DNA of 11,502 bases from JBLIOB01 sp047639575 (GTDB lineage Bacteria; Bacteroidota; Bacteroidia; Flavobacteriales_D; Parvicellaceae). Both the position numbers and the translations under genes were made by a program. This document shows positions 1 through 7,466 of this stretch, piece by piece. The first letter of the stretch is position 1; every line of letters begins with the position of its first letter. Under the pieces are notes generated by a model. It was not told the DNA's origin. It worked only from the letters and a program-made list of their open reading frames with translations, and made no database searches. Location of the stretch: the NCBI GenBank assembly GCA_047639575.1, contig JBLIOB010000121.1, positions 1-11,502 on the forward strand, read 5' to 3'.

Positions 1-2
1 TA

Positions 3-473
3 GAGGGAGTAATTTCTGTGAAATCTGGATTTAGTGGAGGTCAAGAAATAAACCCTAGTTATCGAGAAGTATGTTCTGGACTAACTGGACATGCTGAAGT
101 GGTGCAAGTAGAGTTTGATTCGAGCATAGTTTCTGTTGAGGAAATCTTGGAAGTTTTTTGGTCTGTTCATGATCCAACTACTTTAAATAGACAGGGTAAC
201 GATGTTGGTCCGCACTACAGATCAGCTGTATTTTATCATAACGTAATTCAAAAAGACTTAGCCGAAGCATACAAAAAGCAACTTGATTCTTCTGGTAAAT
301 TTGCGAACACTATTGTGACCGAAATTACCGAATGGACCAACTTTTTTCCAGCTGAAGGATATCATGATGATTATTTTGATTTAAATGGAGAAGAGCCGTA
401 TTGCCAATTCGTAATTCGACCTAAGATTGCGAAGTTTGAATTGGATTTTAAGTCTAAATTGAAAAGTCAGTAA
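3..473 (+). CDS. msrA: Peptide methionine sulfoxide reductase A, 5'-truncated by window edge
   Basis: Reduces methionine-S-sulfoxide in proteins back to methionine. The frame is open to the left edge: codons before the GTG at 18 read EGVIS, running into VKSGFSGG, a typical internal MsrA stretch, so the GTG is not a start and the true start with the catalytic GCFW cysteine lies outside the window. Family landmarks seen in order are GHAEVVQVEFD, the HDPTTLNRQGNDVG block followed by YRSAVF, FFPAEGYHDDYF, and a C-terminal YCQFVIRPK. About 156 codons are visible out of the roughly 175-220 expected. The gene converges on the next one, with 12 bases between the stop codons and no obvious hairpin terminator. 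The assignment is secure; whether an msrB domain or gene accompanies it cannot be seen. Confidence 0.95.
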   Translation, partial: EGVISVKSGFSGGQEINPSYREVCSGLTGHAEVVQVEFDSSIVSVEEILEVFWSVHDPTTLNRQGNDVGPHYRSAVFYHNVIQKDLAEAYKKQLDSSGKFANTIVTEITEWTNFFPAEGYHDDYFDLNGEEPYCQFVIRPKIAKFELDFKSKLKSQ

Positions 474-485
474 ATTCAAAATAGG

Positions 486-872
486 CTAGGGGAGGTAGAT
501 GATTTTAAGTTTTGCATCCGCTGTATAAACAGCAATCTGCATACATTCTATATAATTTTCAAGATTCGGATCTGTGTCGGGTTTGTCCGTGAAAAAAATT
601 ACTTCATCGGCTTGAAGTTCAATTAAATCAAATGAAACTTTTTTAGCATGATTATTAACCTCAGAGCTCTTTAATAAATGGTCGTAGTAAGGGATTTGAT
701 CGAATGGTGCTAATAATCCAAATTTCCCTGATAAGATTCTAAATTCATATCCAATAGCTTCCGATGCGTTGTAAACTTTCTTAATTCGCTCACTATCATA
801 ACGGGCTAAAGCCGGCATGTCTCCTTGGTTATTAGATTTTTCTTTACTGCAATAGGTGCAAAATACAATCAT
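486..872 (-). CDS. DUF6884-like small protein, function unknown
   Basis: A 128-residue soluble protein with no signal peptide or membrane segment. It starts with a hydrophobic strand and a C-x-K element (IVFCTYCSKEK, Cys8, Lys10), then PALARYDSERI (20-30), a LSGKFGLLAPF block (47-57) and IPYYDHLL (60-67). This order (Cys/Ser-Lys near the N terminus, PA..xY.S, LSxxxGLL.P, then YD) is the pattern I recall for the Pfam DUF6884 family, also loosely like YaaA proteins; this is recognition from memory. The family has no settled function known to me. The ATG at 872-870 overlaps the TGA that ends the broken reading frame upstream (GTATGA), which suggests it was once coupled to that frame and to the xdh genes further upstream. 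The start is the only ATG before the conserved core. Confidence 0.7.
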   Translation of the reverse strand: MIVFCTYCSKEKSNNQGDMPALARYDSERIKKVYNASEAIGYEFRILSGKFGLLAPFDQIPYYDHLLKSSEVNNHAKKVSFDLIELQADEVIFFTDKPDTDPNLENYIECMQIAVYTADAKLKIIYLP

Positions 873-1038
873 ACTCTTATTCCAATTACGCAGATGTCAT
901 CCAACAGTTCACAAGCTATCAAAGTCTTTTTGGGCTTGCCCAGTAAGGGGCACAAATAGAAATGTTATGGCGAGGAATTTCTTCTGCAACAAGTGTAAGT
1001 TAATTATTTAAACGTAATTCTATTTCTAGATTATTCAT
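873..1038 (-). pseudogene. Possible decayed small ORF between xdhC and the DUF6884-like gene
   Basis: On the minus strand an ATG at 1038-1036 overlaps the end of xdhC (AATGAATAA) and reads MNNLEIELRLNN before a TAA at 1002-1000. The same frame continues after the stop as LTLVAEEIPRH, and then a second frame continues with HFYLCPLLGKPKK and TLIACELLDDICVIGIRV. That frame ends in a TGA overlapping the ATG of the downstream gene. Reading TAA as GAA and restoring one base near 958-965 would give one continuous protein of about 57 residues that exactly fills the gap. I do not recognise the product. Seen: the two lesions and both overlaps. Inferred: that it was one gene. Assembly or sequencing errors could give the same picture, and chance cannot be excluded for so short a stretch. 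Confidence 0.4.
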
Positions 1039-1978
1039 TCTTAATCTGAATTATTTGAGCCATTATACTCACGGCAATTTCCATCGGTGTTTTGCTTGCT
1101 ATTTGAACACCTATTGGCGCATATATTTGGTCAATCTTATGTTGTTCAACACCTTGTTCCAGAAGTGCCGTGTTTAATCGCTTTACCTTTTCTTTGCTGC
1201 CCATTAATCCCAAATATTTAAATTCCTTTATTACTAATTGTTTCAAGATCTCTAAATCTGTAATAAAGCCATAAGACATGATTACCACATATTTGTTTTG
1301 CCCAGAATTTATATGGTTTTTTAGATCTCCATAATTTTCAATAAAGTGGAAAGTAGCGTCAGCGCTATTTGGAAGCGTATTTAGTTCTAAACGGTTGTCA
1401 TAGACATGAACTTCAAAGTCCAACCGATGTCCGAGTTGGGAAAGCGCTAAACCAACATGACCAGCTCCCATAATGTGTAATTCAGCGAAATGACCAAGAT
1501 GTTCTTCTAATTTCCATTCTTCTTCATGAGACATGTAGCTATATCTATCCTTTAGGGGTGCAAGGGCCCTAGTGATACTTAAACCTAAATTACTTAGGCA
1601 GAGAACTTGGCTTTGTTGATTTGGTATATCCATCAATTTTGAAATCGATGGTTTTGATTCTTGATCTAAAAAGTAAAAACCAACGGTCTGCTCACCGGAA
1701 CATATCAATCCCGATTGATCTTCAGGAATATTTGATTGGTGAATTAGCAGTTTTTCAAAAGGTTGGAATTTGCCTTCGTTCAATTTGGTTTTGCACAGCT
1801 CCACCTGATTAAACTCCATTACCCCGCCTCCAATTGATCCATGAAATGAACCAGACTGACTGACGAACATCTTAAAGCCTTGTCGACCTGGACTGCTGCC
1901 CTTGCTTTTATGAACGTACATGAGTGCAACTGAGTTACCTTCTGAGAGTTCTTGATATAATACATTCCAAAAACTCAT
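1031..1978 (-). CDS. xdhC: XdhC/CoxI family Mo-cofactor insertion protein
   Basis: XdhC binds molybdenum cofactor, supports its sulfuration and delivers it to the XdhB subunit; it is not part of the mature enzyme. With the ATG at 1978-1976 the protein has 315 residues. The N-terminal XdhC/CoxI domain shows GSSPGRQG (27-34), GSIGGGVME (47-55) and the conserved cysteine in ICSGEQTV (Cys93). The C-terminal Rossmann domain shows GAGHVG (171-176), the acidic end of its second strand in VYDNR (Asp194), then LMGSKEK and a PIGVQIASKTPMEIAVSI ending close to the family consensus. A TTG nine bases earlier is in frame, but it would overlap the preceding gene; the ATG follows that gene's TAA after one base and fits the family N terminus better. 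It is the last intact gene of the xdh operon. Confidence 0.92.
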   Translation of the reverse strand: MSFWNVLYQELSEGNSVALMYVHKSKGSSPGRQGFKMFVSQSGSFHGSIGGGVMEFNQVELCKTKLNEGKFQPFEKLLIHQSNIPEDQSGLICSGEQTVGFYFLDQESKPSISKLMDIPNQQSQVLCLSNLGLSITRALAPLKDRYSYMSHEEEWKLEEHLGHFAELHIMGAGHVGLALSQLGHRLDFEVHVYDNRLELNTLPNSADATFHFIENYGDLKNHINSGQNKYVVIMSYGFITDLEILKQLVIKEFKYLGLMGSKEKVKRLNTALLEQGVEQHKIDQIYAPIGVQIASKTPMEIAVSIMAQIIQIKNE

Positions 1979-1979
1979 T

Positions 1980-2468
1980 TTATGCAAACCATGTTTTGCT
2001 CAAAGAATAATAAATTGCCATAAGTCCGGAAAAAATTGCGCTTGCTAAAAATCGATGTTTTAAACCGAATTTGTTTTGGATTAAATAATTTGCAATCAAT
2101 GAAACAGGAATATTGACAATGAAAGAAGTTAACCCGATCAAGAGTATCGCCCAACTTATAGTGTCGTAGTTTCCTAGTAGTAATTCAATAATTAAGATAT
2201 GCCTCGCGATCCAGAGCGGATTAAAGTAGAGCATAGCCATACTTGCCCTCTTGATTGAGTTTCCGAAGCTTCCCGTTGGTTTCATTTTTCGATCGATCCA
2301 CTTAAAATAGTTGGGAATTTCGATTGCGTAAAGTGTAGCGCCAATTACGAAAATGCCAATTAACCGAACCACTGAAAAATCATTTATTATCAACGCAGCT
2401 ATCGTGTCGCCAGCCGCATAAATGATTCCTCCTTTAAGAATGTTAGGTAATTTATACTCTAATGCCAT
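1980..2468 (-). CDS. Four-helix membrane protein resembling Mpv17/PMP22
   Basis: A 162-residue protein with about four hydrophobic segments (roughly 34-50, 79-98, 105-125 and 138-155) and no signal peptide. Its layout follows eukaryotic Mpv17/PMP22 proteins from end to end: GGIIYAAGDTIAALI matches the family's G-x4-GD-x2-Q region (Gly20-Asp21), NYFKWIDRKMKPTG matches the WYxxLDrxxPg segment, IKRASMAMLYFNPLWIARH matches the KxxxDQxxxaP region, and NKFGLKHRFLA followed by YYSLSKT matches the F-x-VP-x2-R and WnxyLS ending. The Q and DQ residues themselves are not kept. The resemblance is by eye; the family is known from mitochondria and peroxisomes, where channel activity and nucleotide-pool effects are reported. 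The start codon shares one base with the xdhB stop (TAATG) and its stop lies one base before xdhC, so it belongs to the operon. A role in moving purine, urate or cofactor across the inner membrane is inference only. Confidence 0.75.
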   Translation of the reverse strand: MALEYKLPNILKGGIIYAAGDTIAALIINDFSVVRLIGIFVIGATLYAIEIPNYFKWIDRKMKPTGSFGNSIKRASMAMLYFNPLWIARHILIIELLLGNYDTISWAILLIGLTSFIVNIPVSLIANYLIQNKFGLKHRFLASAIFSGLMAIYYSLSKTWFA

Positions 2469-4717
2469 TAGCTATAAAGACCAATTAGAACTTTTTCATG
2501 GGTAAAAGGGGCATCGTAAGTTGCTTTGAAGTTCGGATTAAATGCTTTTACCGCATTGTTGATTGCAAAATAAGCGCCAAGGCCATACATTAACGGTGGT
2601 TCACCAACGGCTTTTGATTTCTTAATAGCCATATCTGTTCCCGGTGTTTCAAAAACCTCAACCACTATCTCCCTAGGCACAGAATAAATGTCGGGTACTT
2701 TATAAGTGGAAAGAGAATTTGACTGTAATCTTCCTTGATCATCGTATTTCAACTCTTCCATGGTCATCCAGCCGATTCCTTGGACCAGTCCTCCCTCGAT
2801 TTGACCCATGTCAACTGATAAATTCATTGATTTTCCAAAGTCATGGACAATCTTCACTGAATCAAATTGATAAGTTCCGCGAATACAGTCAATCGTTACT
2901 TCCGTTAAGGCCACCCCGTATACATGATATGCGAAAGGATGTCCTTTTTCTTTTACTTTATCAAAATTGATAATTGGAGTAGCATAATGCCCATTCTCTG
3001 TTAAACACACTCTTTCTAAAAACGCCACGTCAACTAATTCTTGCCAGCTCAATCCTGAATCAATGCTGCCAACCATAATTCGTTCACTCTGAAAAGTAAT
3101 TTCATCTTGAGAATTGTTAAGATGACTTTTAGCTACTTCTTTAAGCCGTTGGATTAAAGGTCCACATGCAAGTTCCAGCGCTTTGCCATTCAAGTCGGCT
3201 GTAGCACTTGCCGCAGTCGGAGAAGTGTTGGCAACTCGAGTAGTGTTGGTAGATTCTAATTTGACTTTTGCAGGATCAATTGAAAATGCTTCTGCTGCTA
3301 TTTGAAGCATTTTAGTATTTACTCCTTGGCCCATTTCAACTGCTCCAGTGCTAATCCCTACCGTCCCATCACTATATACATGTACAAGTGCTCGGGCTTG
3401 ATTCATTGGGGTTTTTGTAAAGGAAATACCAAAAGATATAGGCATTAGAGCGATGCCTTTTTTATGATTGGCATTCGTGTTATTGAATTCACGTACTCGA
3501 GCATTTACATCATCTAATTTGAATTTCGATTCAAGGTCGTTCCAAATATTAGTTAGTCCAACATTATCGGCAATTTGTCCGTACGGAAATTCGTCTCCAT
3601 TTACTAGTAAGTTTTTCTTTTGAATTTCTGCCGCATCTACATTTAGTTCTTCCGCAGCTTGGGCAATAGCTGACTCAATAACAAACATTCCTTGTGGACC
3701 ACCAAAGCCTCTGAATGCGGTGTTAGGTGGTAGATTTGTTTTGCAACTATATGCAGTTGCTGTTACGTTTGGCACAAAATAGGAGTTTGTTGCATGGAAT
3801 AATGTCCTTTCCATAACAGCAGGCGAGAGGTCTGCTGCTGCTCCAGCGTTTTGGTAGAAACATACTTCGTACGCGATGATTTTATGGTTTTCATCTAAAC
3901 CAATTTTGTAATCAGAACTATAAGGATGCCTTTTTCCAGTCATTCGCATATCATCCATACGATGTAGGATAACTTTTATAGGTCTTTCGGTAATTTGAGC
4001 ACCTAAAGCAGCCATAATTGCCCAAGGAGTTGCTTGATCTTCTTTGCCACCAAAACCACCACCCAGTCTAAGTACGTCAACCTCTAGTTTGTTCATTCCA
4101 ACATCAAGAACTTTTGCTGCTGCTCTTTGGACAGCTGTAGGTCCTTGAGTTGACGATGAGATTTTAATATTGCCATTTTCCAAAGGCATGGCGTATGCAC
4201 CTTGCGTTTCGATATATAAATGTTCTTGACCTTCAGTGTCAGCCCTTCCTTCAAAAACATGAGCACATAGTGCCCATTGATCTTCTATTGAGCCAAGCTT
4301 AAATGTTCTAGGCGGAAATATTAATTGGCCTTTTTGTTGAGCTTCTCTTGGATCAACAATTACTTCTTTCTTTTGAATTGAAATTTCAATCAATTTTCTT
4401 GCTTGAAAACCGATGTCTTCGGAGTCTGCCAATATCAGGGCAATTGGCATTCCTTGAAAGTGGACTTCATCTGCAGCAAAAAGAGGTTCGTCTGGAAAGA
4501 TTCCTCCTATCTGATTTTCCCCCGGAATGTCTTCATGGGTTATAATTCTACGAACTCCAGGAAGTTGCCTAGCTTTAGAGTAATCTACGGAGATGATATT
4601 ACCGTGAGCTTCGGGCGAGTCAAATACAACTCCGAAAAGTGTTCCTTCTTGCGTTGGTATGTCATCTATGTAGATCGATTTGCCGCTAACGTGACCTATA
4701 GAATCTATATTTTTCAT
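2468..4717 (-). CDS. xdhB: Xanthine dehydrogenase, molybdopterin-binding subunit
   Basis: Catalytic subunit that hydroxylates hypoxanthine and xanthine to urate in the cytoplasm; electrons go to the XdhA iron-sulfur clusters. The protein has 749 residues, full length for the family. Motifs in order: SSTQGP (Gln191), LGGGFGGKE (218-226), VMERTLFH (Arg304), NTAFRGFGGPQG (332-343), GISFTKT (Phe433), EMGQG (461-465), SPTAASATADLNG (499-511) and KAVGEPPL (Glu706). Spacing matches bovine xanthine oxidase: Gln191/Glu226/Arg304/Arg336/Phe338/Phe433 fall at the same distances as Gln767/Glu802/Arg880/Arg912/Phe914/Phe1009, and Glu706 is the counterpart of the catalytic Glu1261. All residues that hold the purine are thus kept, arguing against aldehyde or CO dehydrogenase. 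The ATG overlaps the xdhA stop by four bases (ATGA). Bovine numbering is from memory, but the distances agree. Confidence 0.97.
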   Translation of the reverse strand: MKNIDSIGHVSGKSIYIDDIPTQEGTLFGVVFDSPEAHGNIISVDYSKARQLPGVRRIITHEDIPGENQIGGIFPDEPLFAADEVHFQGMPIALILADSEDIGFQARKLIEISIQKKEVIVDPREAQQKGQLIFPPRTFKLGSIEDQWALCAHVFEGRADTEGQEHLYIETQGAYAMPLENGNIKISSSTQGPTAVQRAAAKVLDVGMNKLEVDVLRLGGGFGGKEDQATPWAIMAALGAQITERPIKVILHRMDDMRMTGKRHPYSSDYKIGLDENHKIIAYEVCFYQNAGAAADLSPAVMERTLFHATNSYFVPNVTATAYSCKTNLPPNTAFRGFGGPQGMFVIESAIAQAAEELNVDAAEIQKKNLLVNGDEFPYGQIADNVGLTNIWNDLESKFKLDDVNARVREFNNTNANHKKGIALMPISFGISFTKTPMNQARALVHVYSDGTVGISTGAVEMGQGVNTKMLQIAAEAFSIDPAKVKLESTNTTRVANTSPTAASATADLNGKALELACGPLIQRLKEVAKSHLNNSQDEITFQSERIMVGSIDSGLSWQELVDVAFLERVCLTENGHYATPIINFDKVKEKGHPFAYHVYGVALTEVTIDCIRGTYQFDSVKIVHDFGKSMNLSVDMGQIEGGLVQGIGWMTMEELKYDDQGRLQSNSLSTYKVPDIYSVPREIVVEVFETPGTDMAIKKSKAVGEPPLMYGLGAYFAINNAVKAFNPNFKATYDAPFTHEKVLIGLYS

Positions 4718-6108
4718 GTTAAGTCCTCCAATTTTATTACAGTTGGAAATAATTTGAGGAAATGGGCATAGAACAATTGGCGCAATAATAGCCGTTTATA
4801 TTTTTCTGAACCTCTAACATCACTAATCGGATTTATTTCTTCTTGTAAAGTTTCATTTGCTAATTTGAGATTTGCAGCAGAAAGCACTTTTCCGGTTAAG
4901 AAAGCACTTGTCTTTTCCAACATCATTGGTGTTGGACCAACTCCTCCACAGGAGACTGAGATTGACTCAATGTTGTTTCCAGAACTACTGATTGACAAGG
5001 CCGAATTTACGGATGCGATATCTAGGTGGGTCCTTTTGCTCACTTTTTCCAGATTGAACCTTGTATTAGGACTCGGTATCGGAAAAGATAAAGCGCTAAT
5101 AAGTTCATCTTTTTCCATCGCTAAATCTTTATATCCTTTATATAGATCTTTTAATAGGATTTCCCTTTTTGATGTGTCGTTTTCGATAGTGATACTTGCG
5201 TTTAGGGCAATAAAAAAGATGGTAAAATCGCCAATTGGTGAGGCGTTCACAAAATTTCCAGCGAAGGTAGAAATGTTCCTAATAAGGCTAGAAGAGACGA
5301 GCTTAATATGGGCGTCAAGATTTGGGAATATATTTTTGATTTCGGAAGATTCAGCAAATTCGGTCACGGTTGTCCCACCTCCAATATGTAGATGGTCGTT
5401 TTCGACTTTAATAAATTTTAGTTCTTCTGATTTGTTAATATGAACGAGTTGCTTGTCGATGAGTTCACCATGCTTTTGCACATATAAGTCAGTTCCGCCT
5501 CCAACAATTTGACCGATTTGCTTAGTGTGGCCAAGTTCAAGGTCTTTAATTTGATTAGGGATTCCGTTAAAATAAGCCGGAATGTATTGGTTTTCAATTA
5601 GCCAATTAATTGTGTCATCCGTATTTTTGTTTGATAGATCGGTAGTAATCTTTTTAGCAGCTCTTTCTATCGATTTATATCCGGTACATCTACAGATGTT
5701 TCCATCAATTGAAGCGATTGCTTGTTCGTATGTGGCATTTTGATTAGCCATGCAAAAGCTAGTTAACGAAACAACAAATCCGACTGTACAAAACCCACAT
5801 TGCGTTCCAGATTCATTAATCATATGTTCCTGAACTGGGCTAAGGTTATCCATGTTCAGTCCTTCGATAGTTACAACATGATTATTTGCTATGTTACCAA
5901 GAGGAGTGAGACACGAAGTAACTTGTTCATATTTCATTCCATTAGAAGTGAGTTTTCCAACTAGGACCGAACAAGCTCCACAGTCTCCTTCTCTGCATCC
6001 AATTTTAGTGCCTTTTAAAGATTTACTATAACGAATAAAATCAAGTAGCAAGGACCCAGATGGTAAGTCAGTAGAAATTTTTTCATGATTTAAAATGAAT
6101 GTTGTCAT
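4714..6108 (-). CDS. xdhA: Xanthine dehydrogenase, [2Fe-2S]/FAD subunit
   Basis: Electron-transfer subunit of xanthine dehydrogenase. It has 464 residues, joining the iron-sulfur and FAD parts in one chain as in the Rhodobacter-type enzyme. The N-terminal plant-type ferredoxin domain holds one [2Fe-2S] cluster with Cys38, Cys43, Cys46 and Cys66 (GCREGDCGAC, then C20 later). The second cluster domain has Cys104, Cys107, Cys139 and Cys141 (QCGFCTVG and ICRCTGY). The FAD domain follows with VGGGTDLYV (202-210) and STFAGNFVNASPIGDF (280-295), then a CO-dehydrogenase flavoprotein C-terminal domain around SKRTHLDIASV (357-367). No ligand is missing. Whether NAD+ or another acceptor is used cannot be told. 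The ATG overlaps the guaD stop by one base (TAATG), and its TGA overlaps the xdhB start. Confidence 0.96.
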   Translation of the reverse strand: MTTFILNHEKISTDLPSGSLLLDFIRYSKSLKGTKIGCREGDCGACSVLVGKLTSNGMKYEQVTSCLTPLGNIANNHVVTIEGLNMDNLSPVQEHMINESGTQCGFCTVGFVVSLTSFCMANQNATYEQAIASIDGNICRCTGYKSIERAAKKITTDLSNKNTDDTINWLIENQYIPAYFNGIPNQIKDLELGHTKQIGQIVGGGTDLYVQKHGELIDKQLVHINKSEELKFIKVENDHLHIGGGTTVTEFAESSEIKNIFPNLDAHIKLVSSSLIRNISTFAGNFVNASPIGDFTIFFIALNASITIENDTSKREILLKDLYKGYKDLAMEKDELISALSFPIPSPNTRFNLEKVSKRTHLDIASVNSALSISSSGNNIESISVSCGGVGPTPMMLEKTSAFLTGKVLSAANLKLANETLQEEINPISDVRGSEKYKRLLLRQLFYAHFLKLFPTVIKLEDLT

Positions 6109-6581
6109 TAATACTCAGTTTTAATAGTGCTGTCACTCCATTTTTTGAAAACCACCAAAGCTTCATCTCTTAATAGTTGGACAGTAGGTAAAGATCTTTT
6201 ATCAGATGGAATTTCTATTTCTTTATAAATGAAATCGTCATCAAAGTTGATGTCCGCTGCATCTTTTTTAGTGTTTGCAAAGTAAATTTTTGCGGGCCTT
6301 GCCCAATAGATTGCACCTAAGCACATAGGACATGGTTCACAACTGCAATAAATTTCGCATCCCTCCAATTGAAAACTGTCCAAAACCTCACATGCCTTTC
6401 TGATCGCAACCACTTCAGCGTGGGCAGTTGGATCATTACTACTGGTGACTTCATTTCCACCCCGAGCTATAATTTCTCCATCTTTCACCACTACGGCACC
6501 AAACGGCCCTCCTTTTCCAGAGTCAACGTTTTCCTGAGAGATGCGGATCGCTTCTCTCATAAATTTAATTTCATCGTCCAT
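6108..6581 (-). CDS. guaD: Guanine deaminase, cytidine-deaminase fold
   Basis: Converts guanine to xanthine and ammonia, feeding the xanthine dehydrogenase encoded next. It has 157 residues and is strikingly close to Bacillus subtilis GuaD along its whole length: GGPFGAVVVKDGEIIA (24-39), NEVTSSNDPTAHAEV, SCEPCPMCLGAIYWARP, FDDDFIYKEI, and a C-terminal TEY. Zinc ligands are His54, Cys84 and Cys87, with Glu56 as the proton shuttle. Asn43 matches the substrate-binding Asn, and the C-terminal Tyr157 matches the Tyr that enters the neighbouring subunit's active site in the domain-swapped B. subtilis dimer. The C-terminal extension sets it apart from TadA tRNA adenosine deaminases and favours guanine. 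The gene begins 10 bases after the lipoprotein gene and overlaps xdhA by one base. Confidence 0.95.
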   Translation of the reverse strand: MDDEIKFMREAIRISQENVDSGKGGPFGAVVVKDGEIIARGGNEVTSSNDPTAHAEVVAIRKACEVLDSFQLEGCEIYCSCEPCPMCLGAIYWARPAKIYFANTKKDAADINFDDDFIYKEIEIPSDKRSLPTVQLLRDEALVVFKKWSDSTIKTEY

Positions 6582-6591
6582 TTTTAATAGG

Positions 6592-7416
6592 TTATTTAGG
6601 GTCGATAACTTTGAAGCCTAAAGAAGATAAACTAAGCTTAAAAGTTTCCGTAGTTTCTTCTACTATCTCTTCGTCTGTTTCCTCATCATAATCACCGCCA
6701 TTACTTTCAATTATCTGAACTGATATAGAAGAGTCTTGAATAGATGAAGTAATGTTCGTGTTAGCCCAGTAGGGTGCATCCGCACTACCAGAATCTTCTC
6801 CTAAGACTGTAGTGTTTTGCAATACACCCTCTTTGAAATAACTACCAAAAACAACATCGCCAGAAGAATATGGACAGGCTTCGTAAGTGGCGTAGGAAAC
6901 AGTCCACACTAATAAATCTGATTTGTCATCGATTTTCAAGTTCTTTATGGTGTTTGCTTGAGCATAAAGCATCATTCCGATATCTATGTTACTTTCATAT
7001 TCATCGTATTGGTTATGTGTTCTTAAGGAGTCAATTTTTAAAAATGACTCAATTCGATACTTGCTATAAGTCGTGGTTTCATTATCTAGTAAAATGGAAC
7101 TCAAATATTTCACTTGATCACTGGAGAGGGTAGAGTTTTCGCTCCATTTAGATTCTTCATCTAATGAATGGAGGAGATTTGAATCAATCAGATAAGGTAG
7201 TGCCGATGAAGGAATTTCACTTATTTCTAATAAGTTGTACCCCTGGTCTGGTATAACTAATTCCGTGGTGTCGGCTTTGACGGTTATCGTGTCTTCATCT
7301 GAAATCAATTCTGACGTTTCAACAGGTAATACATTATTCGTTTCTTTTTCTTCTGCGCAAGAAAAGACAAGAAGACTAATTACAAGAACAAATCCAGTGA
7401 TTTGGGTAGATTTCAT
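6592..7416 (-). CDS. Lipoprotein of unknown function upstream of guaD
   Basis: I chose the ATG at 7416-7414, which gives 274 residues beginning MKSTQITGFVLVISLLVFSC. This is a classic lipoprotein signal with Cys20 as the modified residue; starts further upstream would add 15 residues before the signal and are unlikely. After the signal comes a short acidic linker (AEEKETNN), then a globular region with a YATYEACPYSSGDVVFGSYF segment and a very acidic stretch (DYDEETDEEIVEETTE) near the C terminus. I recognise no family; it is presumably anchored in a membrane facing the periplasm. Its stop lies 10 bases before the guaD ATG on the same strand, so it may share the transcript with the purine genes, although nothing in the sequence links it to purines. 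It is transcribed divergently from the phosphoesterase-like gene. Confidence 0.8.
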   Translation of the reverse strand: MKSTQITGFVLVISLLVFSCAEEKETNNVLPVETSELISDEDTITVKADTTELVIPDQGYNLLEISEIPSSALPYLIDSNLLHSLDEESKWSENSTLSSDQVKYLSSILLDNETTTYSKYRIESFLKIDSLRTHNQYDEYESNIDIGMMLYAQANTIKNLKIDDKSDLLVWTVSYATYEACPYSSGDVVFGSYFKEGVLQNTTVLGEDSGSADAPYWANTNITSSIQDSSISVQIIESNGGDYDEETDEEIVEETTETFKLSLSSLGFKVIDPK

Positions 7417-7466
7417 AATGGTAAATTTAACGAGTAAGGTGTCGGTATTAAAGGTAAACATTAGAG

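Noticed and set aside
474..485. Terminator between msrA and the DUF6884-like gene
   Set aside because: Only 12 bases with no stem-loop or T-run.
931..942. TGGGC-TT-GCCCA inverted repeat between xdhC and the DUF6884-like gene
   Set aside because: Short stem, very small loop, and no T-run in the correct position on either strand; it falls within the apparent decayed reading frame, so it is not called a terminator.
1979..1987. TTG start for xdhC nine bases upstream of the ATG
   Set aside because: Would overlap the previous gene and adds three residues before the family-like N terminus; the ATG one base after the upstream stop is the better choice.
4403..4771. Plus-strand open frame opposite the xdhA/xdhB junction
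   Set aside because: Lies entirely over conserved xdhA and xdhB sequence and has no independent support.
4865..5443. Long plus-strand open frame (192 codons) opposite xdhA
   Set aside because: Antisense shadow of a clearly conserved gene with intact motifs on the minus strand; its translation shows no recognisable domain.
6108..6581. tRNA adenosine deaminase (TadA) for the deaminase gene
   Set aside because: The C-terminal extension ending in Tyr, the FDDDFIYKEI segment, and the operon with xanthine dehydrogenase all match guanine deaminase instead.
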